A stretch of DNA of 64,000 bases from Chengkuizengella sediminis. GTDB lineage: Bacteria; Bacillota; Bacilli; Paenibacillales; KCTC-33759. Positions within the stretch are counted from its first letter, which is position 1; every line of letters begins with the position of its first letter. A program made the position numbers and the translations under genes. Location of the stretch: the NCBI RefSeq assembly GCF_010078385.1, contig NZ_SIJC01000001.1, positions 310,001 to 374,000 on the forward strand, read 5' to 3'. The notes beneath the pieces are model-generated. The model made no database searches and was not told where the DNA came from. It saw only the letters and a program-made list of their open reading frames with translations. Positions 7,795-15,214 of this stretch are shown here, one piece after another.

Positions 7795-8427
7795 ATGGAA
7801 CATATAAAAATCCCTCATCAACAAGAATTAAAATTTAAAGATAAAACAATTTACATAGAAGGTCCAGTTTCTTCAGCCGAATTAAAATCGTTAACCATGC
7901 ATGAACGTTTAGTTGCCTTTCGTGAACCGGAAGAACAACAAAAAGCGCTAATTGAAATTACCTCCTTACCGGAAGGTAGAATCATCATTGCTCGGAACAA
8001 AAATATCGTCGTAGGTTACGTCACCTTCCACTATGCTGATGAATTGGAAAGATGGTCAAAAGGAAATATGGAAGATTTAATAGAGCTGGGTGCTATAGAA
8101 GTAGCTTTCCCCTATCGATCTTACGGTTTGGGAAAAAAGATGATTCAACATGCTTTTTTTAAAAATCAATTGGAAAATTATATCGTATTTACGACCGAAT
8201 ATTACTGGCACTGGGATTTAAAAGGCAGTGGCTTAAGTGTTTGGGATTATCGAAAAATGATGGAGAGGTTGATGGAATCTGCTGGTATGACATGGTACGC
8301 CACAGACGATCCTGAAATCTGCTCACATCCCGCAAACTGTTTAATGGTGCGCATCGGAAAAAACGTGCCGATGAGTTCAGAGGAGAAATTTGATCAAGTC
8401 CGTTTCCAACGCCGTTTCATGTACTAG
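7795..8427 (+). CDS. acuA: AcuA, GNAT protein acetyltransferase (acetoin utilisation)
   Basis: A 210-aa GNAT-fold acetyltransferase of the AcuA type. AcuA acetylates and inactivates acetyl-CoA synthetase AcsA in Bacillus. Visible features are the central strand and acetyl-CoA loop IEVAFPYRSYGLGKKMIQHA near residue 105, and the AcuA-specific tail WDYRKMMERLMESAGMTWYA. The length equals that of B. subtilis AcuA. AAAGGGGAA precedes the ATG. The downstream deacetylase gene acuC forms its natural partner. acuB, which lies between the two in B. subtilis, is absent, and acsA is not in the window. Confidence 0.92.
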   Translation: MEHIKIPHQQELKFKDKTIYIEGPVSSAELKSLTMHERLVAFREPEEQQKALIEITSLPEGRIIIARNKNIVVGYVTFHYADELERWSKGNMEDLIELGAIEVAFPYRSYGLGKKMIQHAFFKNQLENYIVFTTEYYWHWDLKGSGLSVWDYRKMMERLMESAGMTWYATDDPEICSHPANCLMVRIGKNVPMSSEEKFDQVRFQRRFMY

Positions 8428-8431
8428 CCAA

Positions 8432-8529
8432 CCCCAAAAAGTGAAGTAATGTATTGTAGCTTAATCCGAATACTTTTCGGGGACCCCCATAAACCTAAAA
8501 CCACAAAAGTGAAGCGAAACTTTGAAAGG
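8432..8529 (+). repeat. Dispersed intergenic repeat, copy 1
   Basis: A block of about 95 bp with CCCCAAAAAGTGAAG at the left, a core TTAATCCGAATACTTTTCGG, GGGACCC and ATAAAC, and a right end AAAAGTGAAGCGAAACTTTG. A matching copy lies in inverse orientation at 40684-40778, and a partial one at 47051-47090. Confidence 0.7.
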
Positions 8530-8581
8530 ATTAAAAACATCTAGAAGAAACCGAAAAGAAGCTAAAAAGGAGTCAAGGAAA

Positions 8582-9757
8582 GTGAGTATAAATTCAGCAT
8601 TTATTTATCATCCTCAAACCTTAAACTATAAATTTAATGAACATCACCCTTTTAATCAAAAACGTCTAACTTTAACGATAGACCTACTGAAAAAATCCGG
8701 TGCTTTAAATGAAGAGAATATGATCACTCCAAAACCAGCTTCAGATGAATCTATTCATGCTGTACATCAAACCGAGTTTATTCAAGCAGTGAAGGGATTA
8801 AGCTCCCCTTCCCCATCAAAAAATGCATTGTCTCAGGCTGAAAAGTTTGGACTTGATAAAGGTGATACACCTCATTTTGTAAACATGCATGAAATTACAT
8901 CTATCGTGGCTGGAGGCTCAATAGAAGCAAGTAAACAAGTCATGTCAGGACAATATTCACACGCTCTTCATTTAGGAGGAGGATTGCATCACGCCATGCC
9001 AGATCGATCAGCTGGTTTTTGTGTATACAACGATGCCGCAATTGCCATTCAATACATCCGTAAAAATTATGGTGCAAAGGTATTGTTTGTAGATACAGAT
9101 GTGCATCATGGAGATGGGGTGCAATGGTCTTTTTATGCGGATCCAGAGGTTTTTACTTTCTCAATACATGAAACAGGCAAATACTTGTTTCCAGGTACAG
9201 GGTATGTAACCGAACGAGGCGAAGATAGCGGTTTTGGATATAATTTAAACCTTCCTATGCAACCGTATACAGAGGACGAATCGTGGCTAAAATGTTTCAG
9301 TGAAACATTGGAAAGAATTGTGAGGAGCTTCAAACCAGATGTCATTGTCAGCTTGCATGGCTGTGATGCACACGTATATGATCCTCTTTCACACATACAT
9401 TGCAGCATGAATATTTATCTCAAAATGCCCCAAATTATTCATAACATATCTCATGAATACTGCAATGGAAAATGGATCGCACTCGGTGGCGGAGGATACG
9501 ATATTTATCGTGTTGTACCAAGGGCATGGAGTTTGCTGTGGATGGTGATGACAGATCATCCATTAATCCATTCTCTTATAGAAAAACCATACCTTACTCT
9601 GCCTGAAGATTGGATTCAGCAGTGGCAAAAAGAAAGTCCAAAAATACTTACAAATACTTGGTTAGATAAAAGAGACGAATGGGATCCAATGCCTAGACGT
9701 GCGGAAATTACAAAACAGAATGAAAAAACAAAAGAAATGGCATTAACATATTGTTGA
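8582..9757 (+). CDS. acuC: AcuC, histone-deacetylase-family protein deacetylase
   Basis: A 391-aa class I-type zinc deacetylase. AcuC removes the acetyl group from AcsA, reactivating it. Family motifs are LHLGGGLHHAMPDRSAGFC near residue 135, the metal-binding VDTDVHHGDGVQWSFY near residue 170, and GGGGYD near residue 305. The frame is open from a TTG at 8522, but GTG at 8582 has AAGGAG 9 nt upstream and begins MSINSAFIYHP, which fits family N-termini. It follows acuA and is separated from it by a dispersed repeat. A bidirectional terminator follows. Confidence 0.92.
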   Translation: MSINSAFIYHPQTLNYKFNEHHPFNQKRLTLTIDLLKKSGALNEENMITPKPASDESIHAVHQTEFIQAVKGLSSPSPSKNALSQAEKFGLDKGDTPHFVNMHEITSIVAGGSIEASKQVMSGQYSHALHLGGGLHHAMPDRSAGFCVYNDAAIAIQYIRKNYGAKVLFVDTDVHHGDGVQWSFYADPEVFTFSIHETGKYLFPGTGYVTERGEDSGFGYNLNLPMQPYTEDESWLKCFSETLERIVRSFKPDVIVSLHGCDAHVYDPLSHIHCSMNIYLKMPQIIHNISHEYCNGKWIALGGGGYDIYRVVPRAWSLLWMVMTDHPLIHSLIEKPYLTLPEDWIQQWQKESPKILTNTWLDKRDEWDPMPRRAEITKQNEKTKEMALTYC

Positions 9758-9759
9758 AG

Positions 9760-9796
9760 AAGAAATCCCGATATGATACAAAGAACGGGATTTCTT
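9760..9796. terminator. Bidirectional terminator between acuC and the MATE gene
   Basis: AAGAAATCCCG (9760-9770) pairs perfectly with CGGGATTTCTT (9786-9796). It sits between two convergent genes, 3 bp after the acuC stop region. Confidence 0.75.
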
Positions 9797-9801
9797 AGTC
9801 A

Positions 9802-11235
9802 TTACAAATTAGTTATATTTTTAAATTTCAATTTTTTCAAATAAAGTTGTGTTAATAAATACGAGATAAATAAAAATAATCCGTTAACGATGCCAATGGA
9901 TATAAAAATCCCATACAACCCCAAATCATATTGATAAACCAGTACATAAGCCAATGGAACAGTCAGAAGTATGACAATGACAAAGTTTAATAAAGCCCCT
10001 AACAAAGGTTTACCTGTTGACTGGAAAATAGATATGGAAATAAGTGATACCATTGCGCCAAGAAAAGTTAAAGAAAGCATTCTAACTTGGGTTACACTGT
10101 TATCTACCACTTCTGGTACAGATGAAAACAAAGAAAATAAAGGATAAGCGACTAAGTTATATATCAGTGCCAATAACAAGCAACAGATCAGACCTAAACC
10201 CACATTTGTTTTATAAATTTGTTTAACCCTTTCTAAATTACCTCTACCAAAGTTCTGTCCAGCTAAAGTAATCGTAGAGGTAGCAAAAGCAAAGCCAGCC
10301 ATTCTAAAAATCTCATCGCTCCTTCCTACTAATGACCAAGAATTCATTGCACTCTCACTAATCGAACTTACAATATAATTCAAGAATACTAAACCTACAC
10401 CCGAAGTTACCGTCACTAATAAAACTGGTATAGCAATCTTAAGGATCTCACCAATAACTTTCCTGTCAACATGAACTATCCCCCATTTCACTTTTATGTT
10501 TGACTTCTTTTTAAATATGGACATAACATATAAACAGCTAACCATGATTGAGATTGTTGTGGCTAGGGAAGCTCCTGCAAGCCCCATATCAAAACCAAAT
10601 ATAAGAATCGGATCCAAAATAATATTCAATAGTGTTGAAATAAGCATTGAGAAGGCAACATATTTAGCTAATCCTTCTCCTTGTAAAATTCCAGATAATA
10701 CTTGTGTCACTAGTATAAAACCTAAACCAGGTAACAGGAAGTATAAGTAGGTAAGTCCATAATCCATTGCTTCAATACTTAATTCGGTACCAGCTAATTT
10801 TTGAACAATGTTATCACTAAACAAATATCCAAACAAAATGGTCAACAAGGAAATCAATAAGCCCAACATCAATCCAGAATCTGCAGTTTTATCAAGTAAC
10901 TTATTGTTTTTCTCACCAATCCCCCTAGCAACCAATGCACTTATTCCAATAAAAAGGCCACTGGATATAGCCATAATAAAAACAAAAATAGGGAAAATCA
11001 GTCCCAAACCACTTATTAAAGCAGTTGAATGTTTATCAATTGCTGAAACGAATAATGTATCTACAATATTGTAAGCAAGCGTCAAAACATTTGCGATTAA
11101 TATAGGAATCGCTAGTTTTAAACTTATGGGGACAATCGGTCCTTCTAATATACTTTTGGTTAATTTATCATCATCCTTTTCATTTTTTTGTTCTTTCATT
11201 TCTTTTTCTAAAATTGATTCTTGTCCTGTGCTCAT
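9802..11235 (-). CDS. MATE-family multidrug efflux transporter
   Basis: A 477-aa MATE exporter with about 12 hydrophobic segments, from IPILIANVLTLAYNIVDTLF near residue 45 to the last pair before residue 465. MATE proteins export cationic drugs or metabolites using Na+ or H+ gradients. ATG at 11235 has AAAGGAGG 8 nt upstream; a GTG three codons earlier would abut the Shine-Dalgarno site and is unlikely. It has an unusually charged N-terminal tail of about 35 residues (EKEMKEQKNEKDDDKLTKS). It is 48 bp downstream of the DUF2087/GIY-YIG regulator gene on the same strand and is probably co-transcribed with it. The substrate is unknown. Confidence 0.9.
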   Translation of the reverse strand: MSTGQESILEKEMKEQKNEKDDDKLTKSILEGPIVPISLKLAIPILIANVLTLAYNIVDTLFVSAIDKHSTALISGLGLIFPIFVFIMAISSGLFIGISALVARGIGEKNNKLLDKTADSGLMLGLLISLLTILFGYLFSDNIVQKLAGTELSIEAMDYGLTYLYFLLPGLGFILVTQVLSGILQGEGLAKYVAFSMLISTLLNIILDPILIFGFDMGLAGASLATTISIMVSCLYVMSIFKKKSNIKVKWGIVHVDRKVIGEILKIAIPVLLVTVTSGVGLVFLNYIVSSISESAMNSWSLVGRSDEIFRMAGFAFATSTITLAGQNFGRGNLERVKQIYKTNVGLGLICCLLLALIYNLVAYPLFSLFSSVPEVVDNSVTQVRMLSLTFLGAMVSLISISIFQSTGKPLLGALLNFVIVILLTVPLAYVLVYQYDLGLYGIFISIGIVNGLFLFISYLLTQLYLKKLKFKNITNL

Positions 11236-11283
11236 TTTTTTCACCTCCTTTCACGTTCAAGGATATTCATTTATTCTGGTATG

Positions 11284-12405
11284 TTATTTTCTCGATTTTT
11301 TCGTGTTATACCCCTTATCTCCATATGGCTGTAATTCACTTAGCCATTTTTCCTCAAGTTTTTTCAAAACATCCCATTTATCTAAATGTTCATCCTCTTT
11401 ATGTTCTAAGAGCTCTAATACTTCAAAAGAAAACGCATCTTTCCCATACTTTTTGTAATCACTTTGCAATTTTTTAATAGGGTAACTACCCATATCCAGT
11501 TGAAATTGTTTCCCGTTCATAGATTTCAAGTTCATACTGCTACCAATAAAAACCTTTTGATTTTGATTATTTTTAATCTGATACACACCCGCTTCCATTT
11601 TTGTATCCATATAGGTTTGTACCGCTTCTTTTCTATTCAACATCTCTTCTCCCTCCTTCAACCAATACTCACTACCATCTGATTTTCTGTCTAAAAAGCC
11701 ATACTCAATTAAATACCTTCTTAAAATCACATAGTCATCATACACTGTAGCCAAAATTTGATTCAGTTCCTTCTCAGTGTAGATTCGTTTACTTTCAATT
11801 TTTTTAGTGATTTCTCTCAGAACAACCAACTTATGTTTTTGCTTCATTGAAAATGTTTTTAAGGGACCATCAGTACCTTCAGGAAAGAACTTTTTTAAGA
11901 TATCTGCACTTTCTTTTTCAGTAACAACATAACGATCATCCACCATAGTTGCTGTTTGATGAGGGATAACAAAATTAGTTGCTTTTTTGTCATTTTCTTT
12001 TAAAAGCTCCATCATCACTAAAAAACTTTTAGACTGACGTTCCTTCTCTTTTAAAGCAAAACGATGGTTTCTAATCGTAGAAGCGCTTCCTATTCCAGTT
12101 TCCTTCTGAACTTCTTTATCATTTTTCCCCTCATAAAAGAGTCGGAGCAACGTGTTTTGGTGATCCGTTAGACCCGTAATTTTTTTATCCATGGCAATAA
12201 GATAATCAAATACCGATTGATGAACTCGATTTATATGAATTCGTATATACTTGCTAGCCTCATACAAAATACCATCGTTAGGATAAATAATCCCCTTCTC
12301 CACTTTTTCACCACAAAGCAAACATGTATAATATTCCTCTTCTTCTTTAAATCCACATTTCATTTCTTCAAGTGACGCATTCCAAAATAAGTCTGAGTTT
12401 TTCAT
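11284..12405 (-). CDS. DUF2087 regulator with C-terminal GIY-YIG domain
   Basis: A 373-aa multidomain protein. A C-x2-C with H-x4-H (YTCLLCGEKV, then HINRVH) lies near residues 30-65. A LuxR-like helix-turn-helix (LTDHQNTLLRLFYEGKNDKE to TIRNHRFALK) is near 85-130. DUF2087 (ILKKFFPEGTDGPLKTFSMK to YLIEYGFLDRKSDGSEYWL) is near 170-265, and a GIY-YIG-type fold (GVYQIKNNQNQKVFIGSS) near 280-365. The usual catalytic Arg after the second motif appears to be Lys (NLKSMNGKQ), so nuclease activity is doubtful. ATG at 12405 has AAAGGTG 8 nt upstream; a GTG at 12423 is also open. The promoter carries a palindrome over the start point. Control of the downstream MATE gene is inference. Confidence 0.82.
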   Translation of the reverse strand: MKNSDLFWNASLEEMKCGFKEEEEYYTCLLCGEKVEKGIIYPNDGILYEASKYIRIHINRVHQSVFDYLIAMDKKITGLTDHQNTLLRLFYEGKNDKEVQKETGIGSASTIRNHRFALKEKERQSKSFLVMMELLKENDKKATNFVIPHQTATMVDDRYVVTEKESADILKKFFPEGTDGPLKTFSMKQKHKLVVLREITKKIESKRIYTEKELNQILATVYDDYVILRRYLIEYGFLDRKSDGSEYWLKEGEEMLNRKEAVQTYMDTKMEAGVYQIKNNQNQKVFIGSSMNLKSMNGKQFQLDMGSYPIKKLQSDYKKYGKDAFSFEVLELLEHKEDEHLDKWDVLKKLEEKWLSELQPYGDKGYNTKKSRK

Positions 12406-12428
12406 TTTATAAACACCTTTCACCTTTA

Positions 12429-12505
12429 TCTATAAATAAATAGATTTTAATTATTTTTGTTTGTTTATTTATAAACATTATATTTATTTGTCTATAAAAA
12501 GTCAA
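12429..12505 (-). promoter_or_regulatory. Promoter and palindromic operator of the DUF2087 gene
   Basis: On the minus strand, TTGACT (12505-12500), 17 nt, then TATAAT (12482-12477) is a consensus sigma-A promoter. A perfect 7-2-7 inverted repeat, plus-strand TGTTTATTTATAAACA (12462-12477), covers the -10 edge and start point. A second inverted repeat TCTAT-N6-ATAGA lies at 12429-12444, just before the Shine-Dalgarno site. Such placement fits a repressor site, possibly autoregulation. Confidence 0.65.
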
Positions 12506-12531
12506 CTTCATTTCAAATTGTCTACCTAAAA

Positions 12532-12617
12532 CAAAAAATCCATTACATCCAAATGGATATAACGGGAGGAGTAAAACGATTCAAAAAAAATCCCTTCTCA
12601 TTAGACACATAAGAGGG
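12532..12617 (-). terminator. Tandem terminators after spoVIF
   Basis: On the minus strand, a CCCTCTTA...AGGG hairpin followed by seven T (12617-12583) is succeeded by ATCCATT/AATGGAT with a TTTTTTG tail (12558-12532). Both stop transcription leaving spoVIF. Confidence 0.65.
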
Positions 12618-12647
12618 ACCGTAAATGGGTTGCTATTTCATTAATTT

Positions 12648-12935
12648 TTACCTAAACATTCCCCACAACTTTATCATATGAAATGTATTGTTTGGATCAA
12701 TTTTTTGATCAATTACAAATTTAATGATTTTATTGCTTATTACTGTGTCAACTTTGATGCCTAAAATTTTGGACGCTTTTTGTAAAAGAGCTTTCACTTT
12801 TGTACGACTTTGCAGATCTTTTTTTGTAACACCCTCTAATGCCTTTTTTACTCGTTCTAAGTATACATCGTTTTGCAATTTTTTCTTCACACGCTCCACC
12901 AGTGCTTTGGGTATTCCATATTCTTGATAGCCCAT
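12648..12935 (-). CDS. spoVIF: Stage VI sporulation protein F-like protein
   Basis: A 95-aa soluble protein matching the SpoVIF-like family as seen in Paenibacillus-type genomes: start MGYQEYGIPKALVERVKKKL and end KIDPNNTFHMIKLWGMFR. In B. subtilis, SpoVIF acts in the mother cell in late coat assembly as a partner of GerE; the role here is inferred from family. The Shine-Dalgarno GGAGGTG precedes the ATG by 7 nt. It is monocistronic, with two terminators downstream. I recognise the family by overall pattern, not by a catalytic motif. Confidence 0.7.
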   Translation of the reverse strand: MGYQEYGIPKALVERVKKKLQNDVYLERVKKALEGVTKKDLQSRTKVKALLQKASKILGIKVDTVISNKIIKFVIDQKIDPNNTFHMIKLWGMFR

Positions 12936-13104
12936 TAATCACACCTCCATAATGCAATGTTTATGATGAAGATGTTAAATATGTACCTATAAATGAAAAG
13001 AAAAATCAAAAACTTTACAACAAATTACAAGTAAGGAAAATCCAGATTTATTTAACTCATTTTTTAATACATTTGTGGTGTGCTCATACAAATCATGATT
13101 GTTC

Positions 13105-13132
13105 TTGGCATAATATTACATTCTCCTAATAT
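13105..13132 (+). promoter_or_regulatory. Sigma-A promoter of the lysE-family gene
   Basis: TTGGCA (13105-13110), a 16-nt spacer, TAATAT (13127-13132). It lies 43 bp before the ATG. Confidence 0.5.
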
Positions 13133-13174
13133 AACTAATTACTATAAAGACAGGCTATAAAGGAGCGTAAAAAG

Positions 13175-13819
13175 ATGTCCTTACTTTTAATTAAACATAT
13201 TGTTCTTGGGTTATCCATCGCAGCACCCATTGGGCCGATTAATATTGAAATTCTTAGAAGAGGATTATCTCAAGGATTCTGGCCGTCTCTCTTTGTAGGC
13301 GCAGGCGGAATGACTGCTGATTGTATCTTAATGTTCCTCATGTACCAGGGATTTGCACAACTGTTAACCTTAGAGGGGATTCAGCTTACTTTCATTATTT
13401 TCGGTGCGGCGGTGTTGATGCATACAGGTTTACAAAGTTTAAGAAAGCAAAAAGAATCAACAATGGTTAATGAATGGACCCACTCTAACCATACTGGATT
13501 GATGGATTCATTTTTAACAGGAGCGTTTATCGCTGCTTTTAACCCCCTAAATGTTCTTTTTTGGCTAGGTATATATGGATCAGTGTTAAGTGAAACCTTT
13601 AACGACGACAACAAAATCAAAGCATTCTTTATCAGCAGTGCTGTTTTTATAGGGATAGGGTTGTGGAACTTAAACTTAGCTCTCACCGTTCACTTTGGGA
13701 GAAAATCACTTAAACCAAGCACACTTAAATGGATCTCTTTTGTTGCAAGTCTTATCATACTAGGATTTGGCCTTCATTTAAGTTACCAAGCCATTATAAG
13801 AATGCTGGATATGATGTAA
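13175..13819 (+). CDS. LysE/RhtB-family exporter
   Basis: A 214-aa inner-membrane exporter with about six hydrophobic segments. The N-terminal family signature GLSIAAPIGPINIEILRRGL (residues 13-32) and the mid-protein FNPLNVLFW (about 128-136) are typical of LysE translocators, which export amino acids or related metabolites. AAGGAG lies 9 nt before the ATG. It is 137 bp upstream of egtB on the same strand. Export of ergothioneine or a sulfur amino acid is possible, but there is no direct evidence, and egtB has its own TATAAT. Confidence 0.88.
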   Translation: MSLLLIKHIVLGLSIAAPIGPINIEILRRGLSQGFWPSLFVGAGGMTADCILMFLMYQGFAQLLTLEGIQLTFIIFGAAVLMHTGLQSLRKQKESTMVNEWTHSNHTGLMDSFLTGAFIAAFNPLNVLFWLGIYGSVLSETFNDDNKIKAFFISSAVFIGIGLWNLNLALTVHFGRKSLKPSTLKWISFVASLIILGFGLHLSYQAIIRMLDMM

Positions 13820-13913
13820 CAATGTTAGCAACAAGTACTCAACCTTCGTATTTATTTAGTTAGATTACATATTCGTTCATAATGTATCTACAGAAGTCAT
13901 ATATTCTTTTAAT

Positions 13914-13949
13914 TATAATACGCTGCTAATTCAGCCAACAAAAAGGAGG
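13914..13949 (+). promoter_or_regulatory. -10 element and Shine-Dalgarno site of egtB
   Basis: TATAAT at 13914-13919 has no good -35 partner. AGGAGG at 13944-13949 is 7 nt before ATT at 13957. No ATG, GTG or TTG follows in the egtB frame until 14071. Confidence 0.5.
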
Positions 13950-13956
13950 GATCGTT

Positions 13957-15213
13957 ATTCATAATCAAACAAAAAGAAGTAATCTACTGTTAGAGAAATA
14001 CCAGTATACAAGAAACTTATCACTACAAATTGTTGAACCCTTAGAAACTGAGGATTTTGGTATACAGGGCATGGTAGATGTAAGTCCTCCCAAATGGCAT
14101 TTAGCCCATACAACCTGGTTTTTTGAAGACTTTATTTTAATGGATTATACACCTAGGTATTACTATTACTTAGAAGATGCAAGGAAGTTGTTTAATTCCT
14201 ACTATGAAACATTAAGTAAACCGTTTCCAAGATCAAAAAGGGGTCTTATTTCTCGCCCAACAGTAAGAGAAGTACTAGAATACCGGCGTGCAGTTGATGA
14301 AGAAATCATTGGACTTTTAAATCAAAGTGATGAGTTAGATGAAAAGTTTTATTCCTTAATTCTATTAGGCATTCACCATGAACAGCAACATCAAGAACTT
14401 TTAATTACTGATCTTAAATATAATTTTTCAATTAACCCATTAAAGCCTGCCTATAAAGAAGATATTGATAATCCATCGGAATATACGTCAGTCCTACCCC
14501 TAAAATGGGACTATTTTGAGGGAGGAGCTACAACAATTGGAACCAATAATCAAGATTTTTCATTCGATAATGAACAACCTGCTCACAAACACTATCTATA
14601 TCCTTTTTCAATCGCCAACAGACCCGTAACAAATGGTGAATATCTTGAATTTATCGAAGATAACGGTTATGAGACAGCCGTAAACTGGCTTTCTGATGGC
14701 TGGGAAACTGTTACAAAACAAAAGTGGAAAGCACCACTATATTGGGAATACATAAACGGAACTTGGTTTCAATTTACACTCTCTGGATTAAAACCCATAG
14801 AAAAAAAACAACCTGTTACACATATTAGCTTTTATGAAGCGGATGCTTATGCAAGATGGACCGGTAATCGCCTTCCTACCGAACAAGAATGGGAACTTGC
14901 ATTTCGAAATGCACCAGTTGAAGGAAAGTTTCTAGAAAACCTTCTTTTTAATGAAAGTTACGAATCAGACAAAACCATTTTTGGTACAGTTTGGGAATGG
15001 ACATCCAGCCCTTATACTCCTTATCCACAAAGCGCAAGACCAGAAGGGGCATTAGGAGAATACAATGCGAAATTCATGAGCAACCAAATGGTTTTACGTG
15101 GTGGGTCCATTGCTACTCCTTGCAATCATATTCGAGCAACTTATCGCAACTTCTTCCACCCAGATAAAAGATGGCAGTTTAGTGGCATTCGTTTAGCTAA
15201 GGAGGAACGATAA
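13957..15213 (+). CDS. egtB: EgtB, hercynylcysteine sulfoxide synthase (ATT start)
   Basis: A non-heme iron enzyme that joins hercynine to a cysteine thiol donor using O2, the central step of ergothioneine synthesis. The N-terminal DinB-like domain carries the iron ligands: His51 in KWHLAHTTWF and His141-x3-His145 in IHHEQQHQEL. A C-terminal FGE-sulfatase-like domain holds WEWTSSPY, VLRGGS and YRNFFHPDKRW. The first ATG in frame (14071) would start at DVSPPKWH and lose the first helix. Upstream codons read LLLEKYQYTRNLSLQIVEPL, as expected for EgtB N-termini. The only start with a good ribosome site is ATT at 13957 (AGGAGG, 7 nt), giving 418 aa; CTG at 13987 is an alternative. egtD follows after 1 bp. 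Confidence 0.9.
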   Translation: MHNQTKRSNLLLEKYQYTRNLSLQIVEPLETEDFGIQGMVDVSPPKWHLAHTTWFFEDFILMDYTPRYYYYLEDARKLFNSYYETLSKPFPRSKRGLISRPTVREVLEYRRAVDEEIIGLLNQSDELDEKFYSLILLGIHHEQQHQELLITDLKYNFSINPLKPAYKEDIDNPSEYTSVLPLKWDYFEGGATTIGTNNQDFSFDNEQPAHKHYLYPFSIANRPVTNGEYLEFIEDNGYETAVNWLSDGWETVTKQKWKAPLYWEYINGTWFQFTLSGLKPIEKKQPVTHISFYEADAYARWTGNRLPTEQEWELAFRNAPVEGKFLENLLFNESYESDKTIFGTVWEWTSSPYTPYPQSARPEGALGEYNAKFMSNQMVLRGGSIATPCNHIRATYRNFFHPDKRWQFSGIRLAKEER

Positions 15214-15214
15214 T

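Noticed and set aside
8522-8581. TTG start giving AcuC 20 extra residues
   Set aside because: GTG 8582 has AAGGAG at good spacing and matches the family N-terminus; the extension overlaps the end of a repeat and is basic low-complexity.
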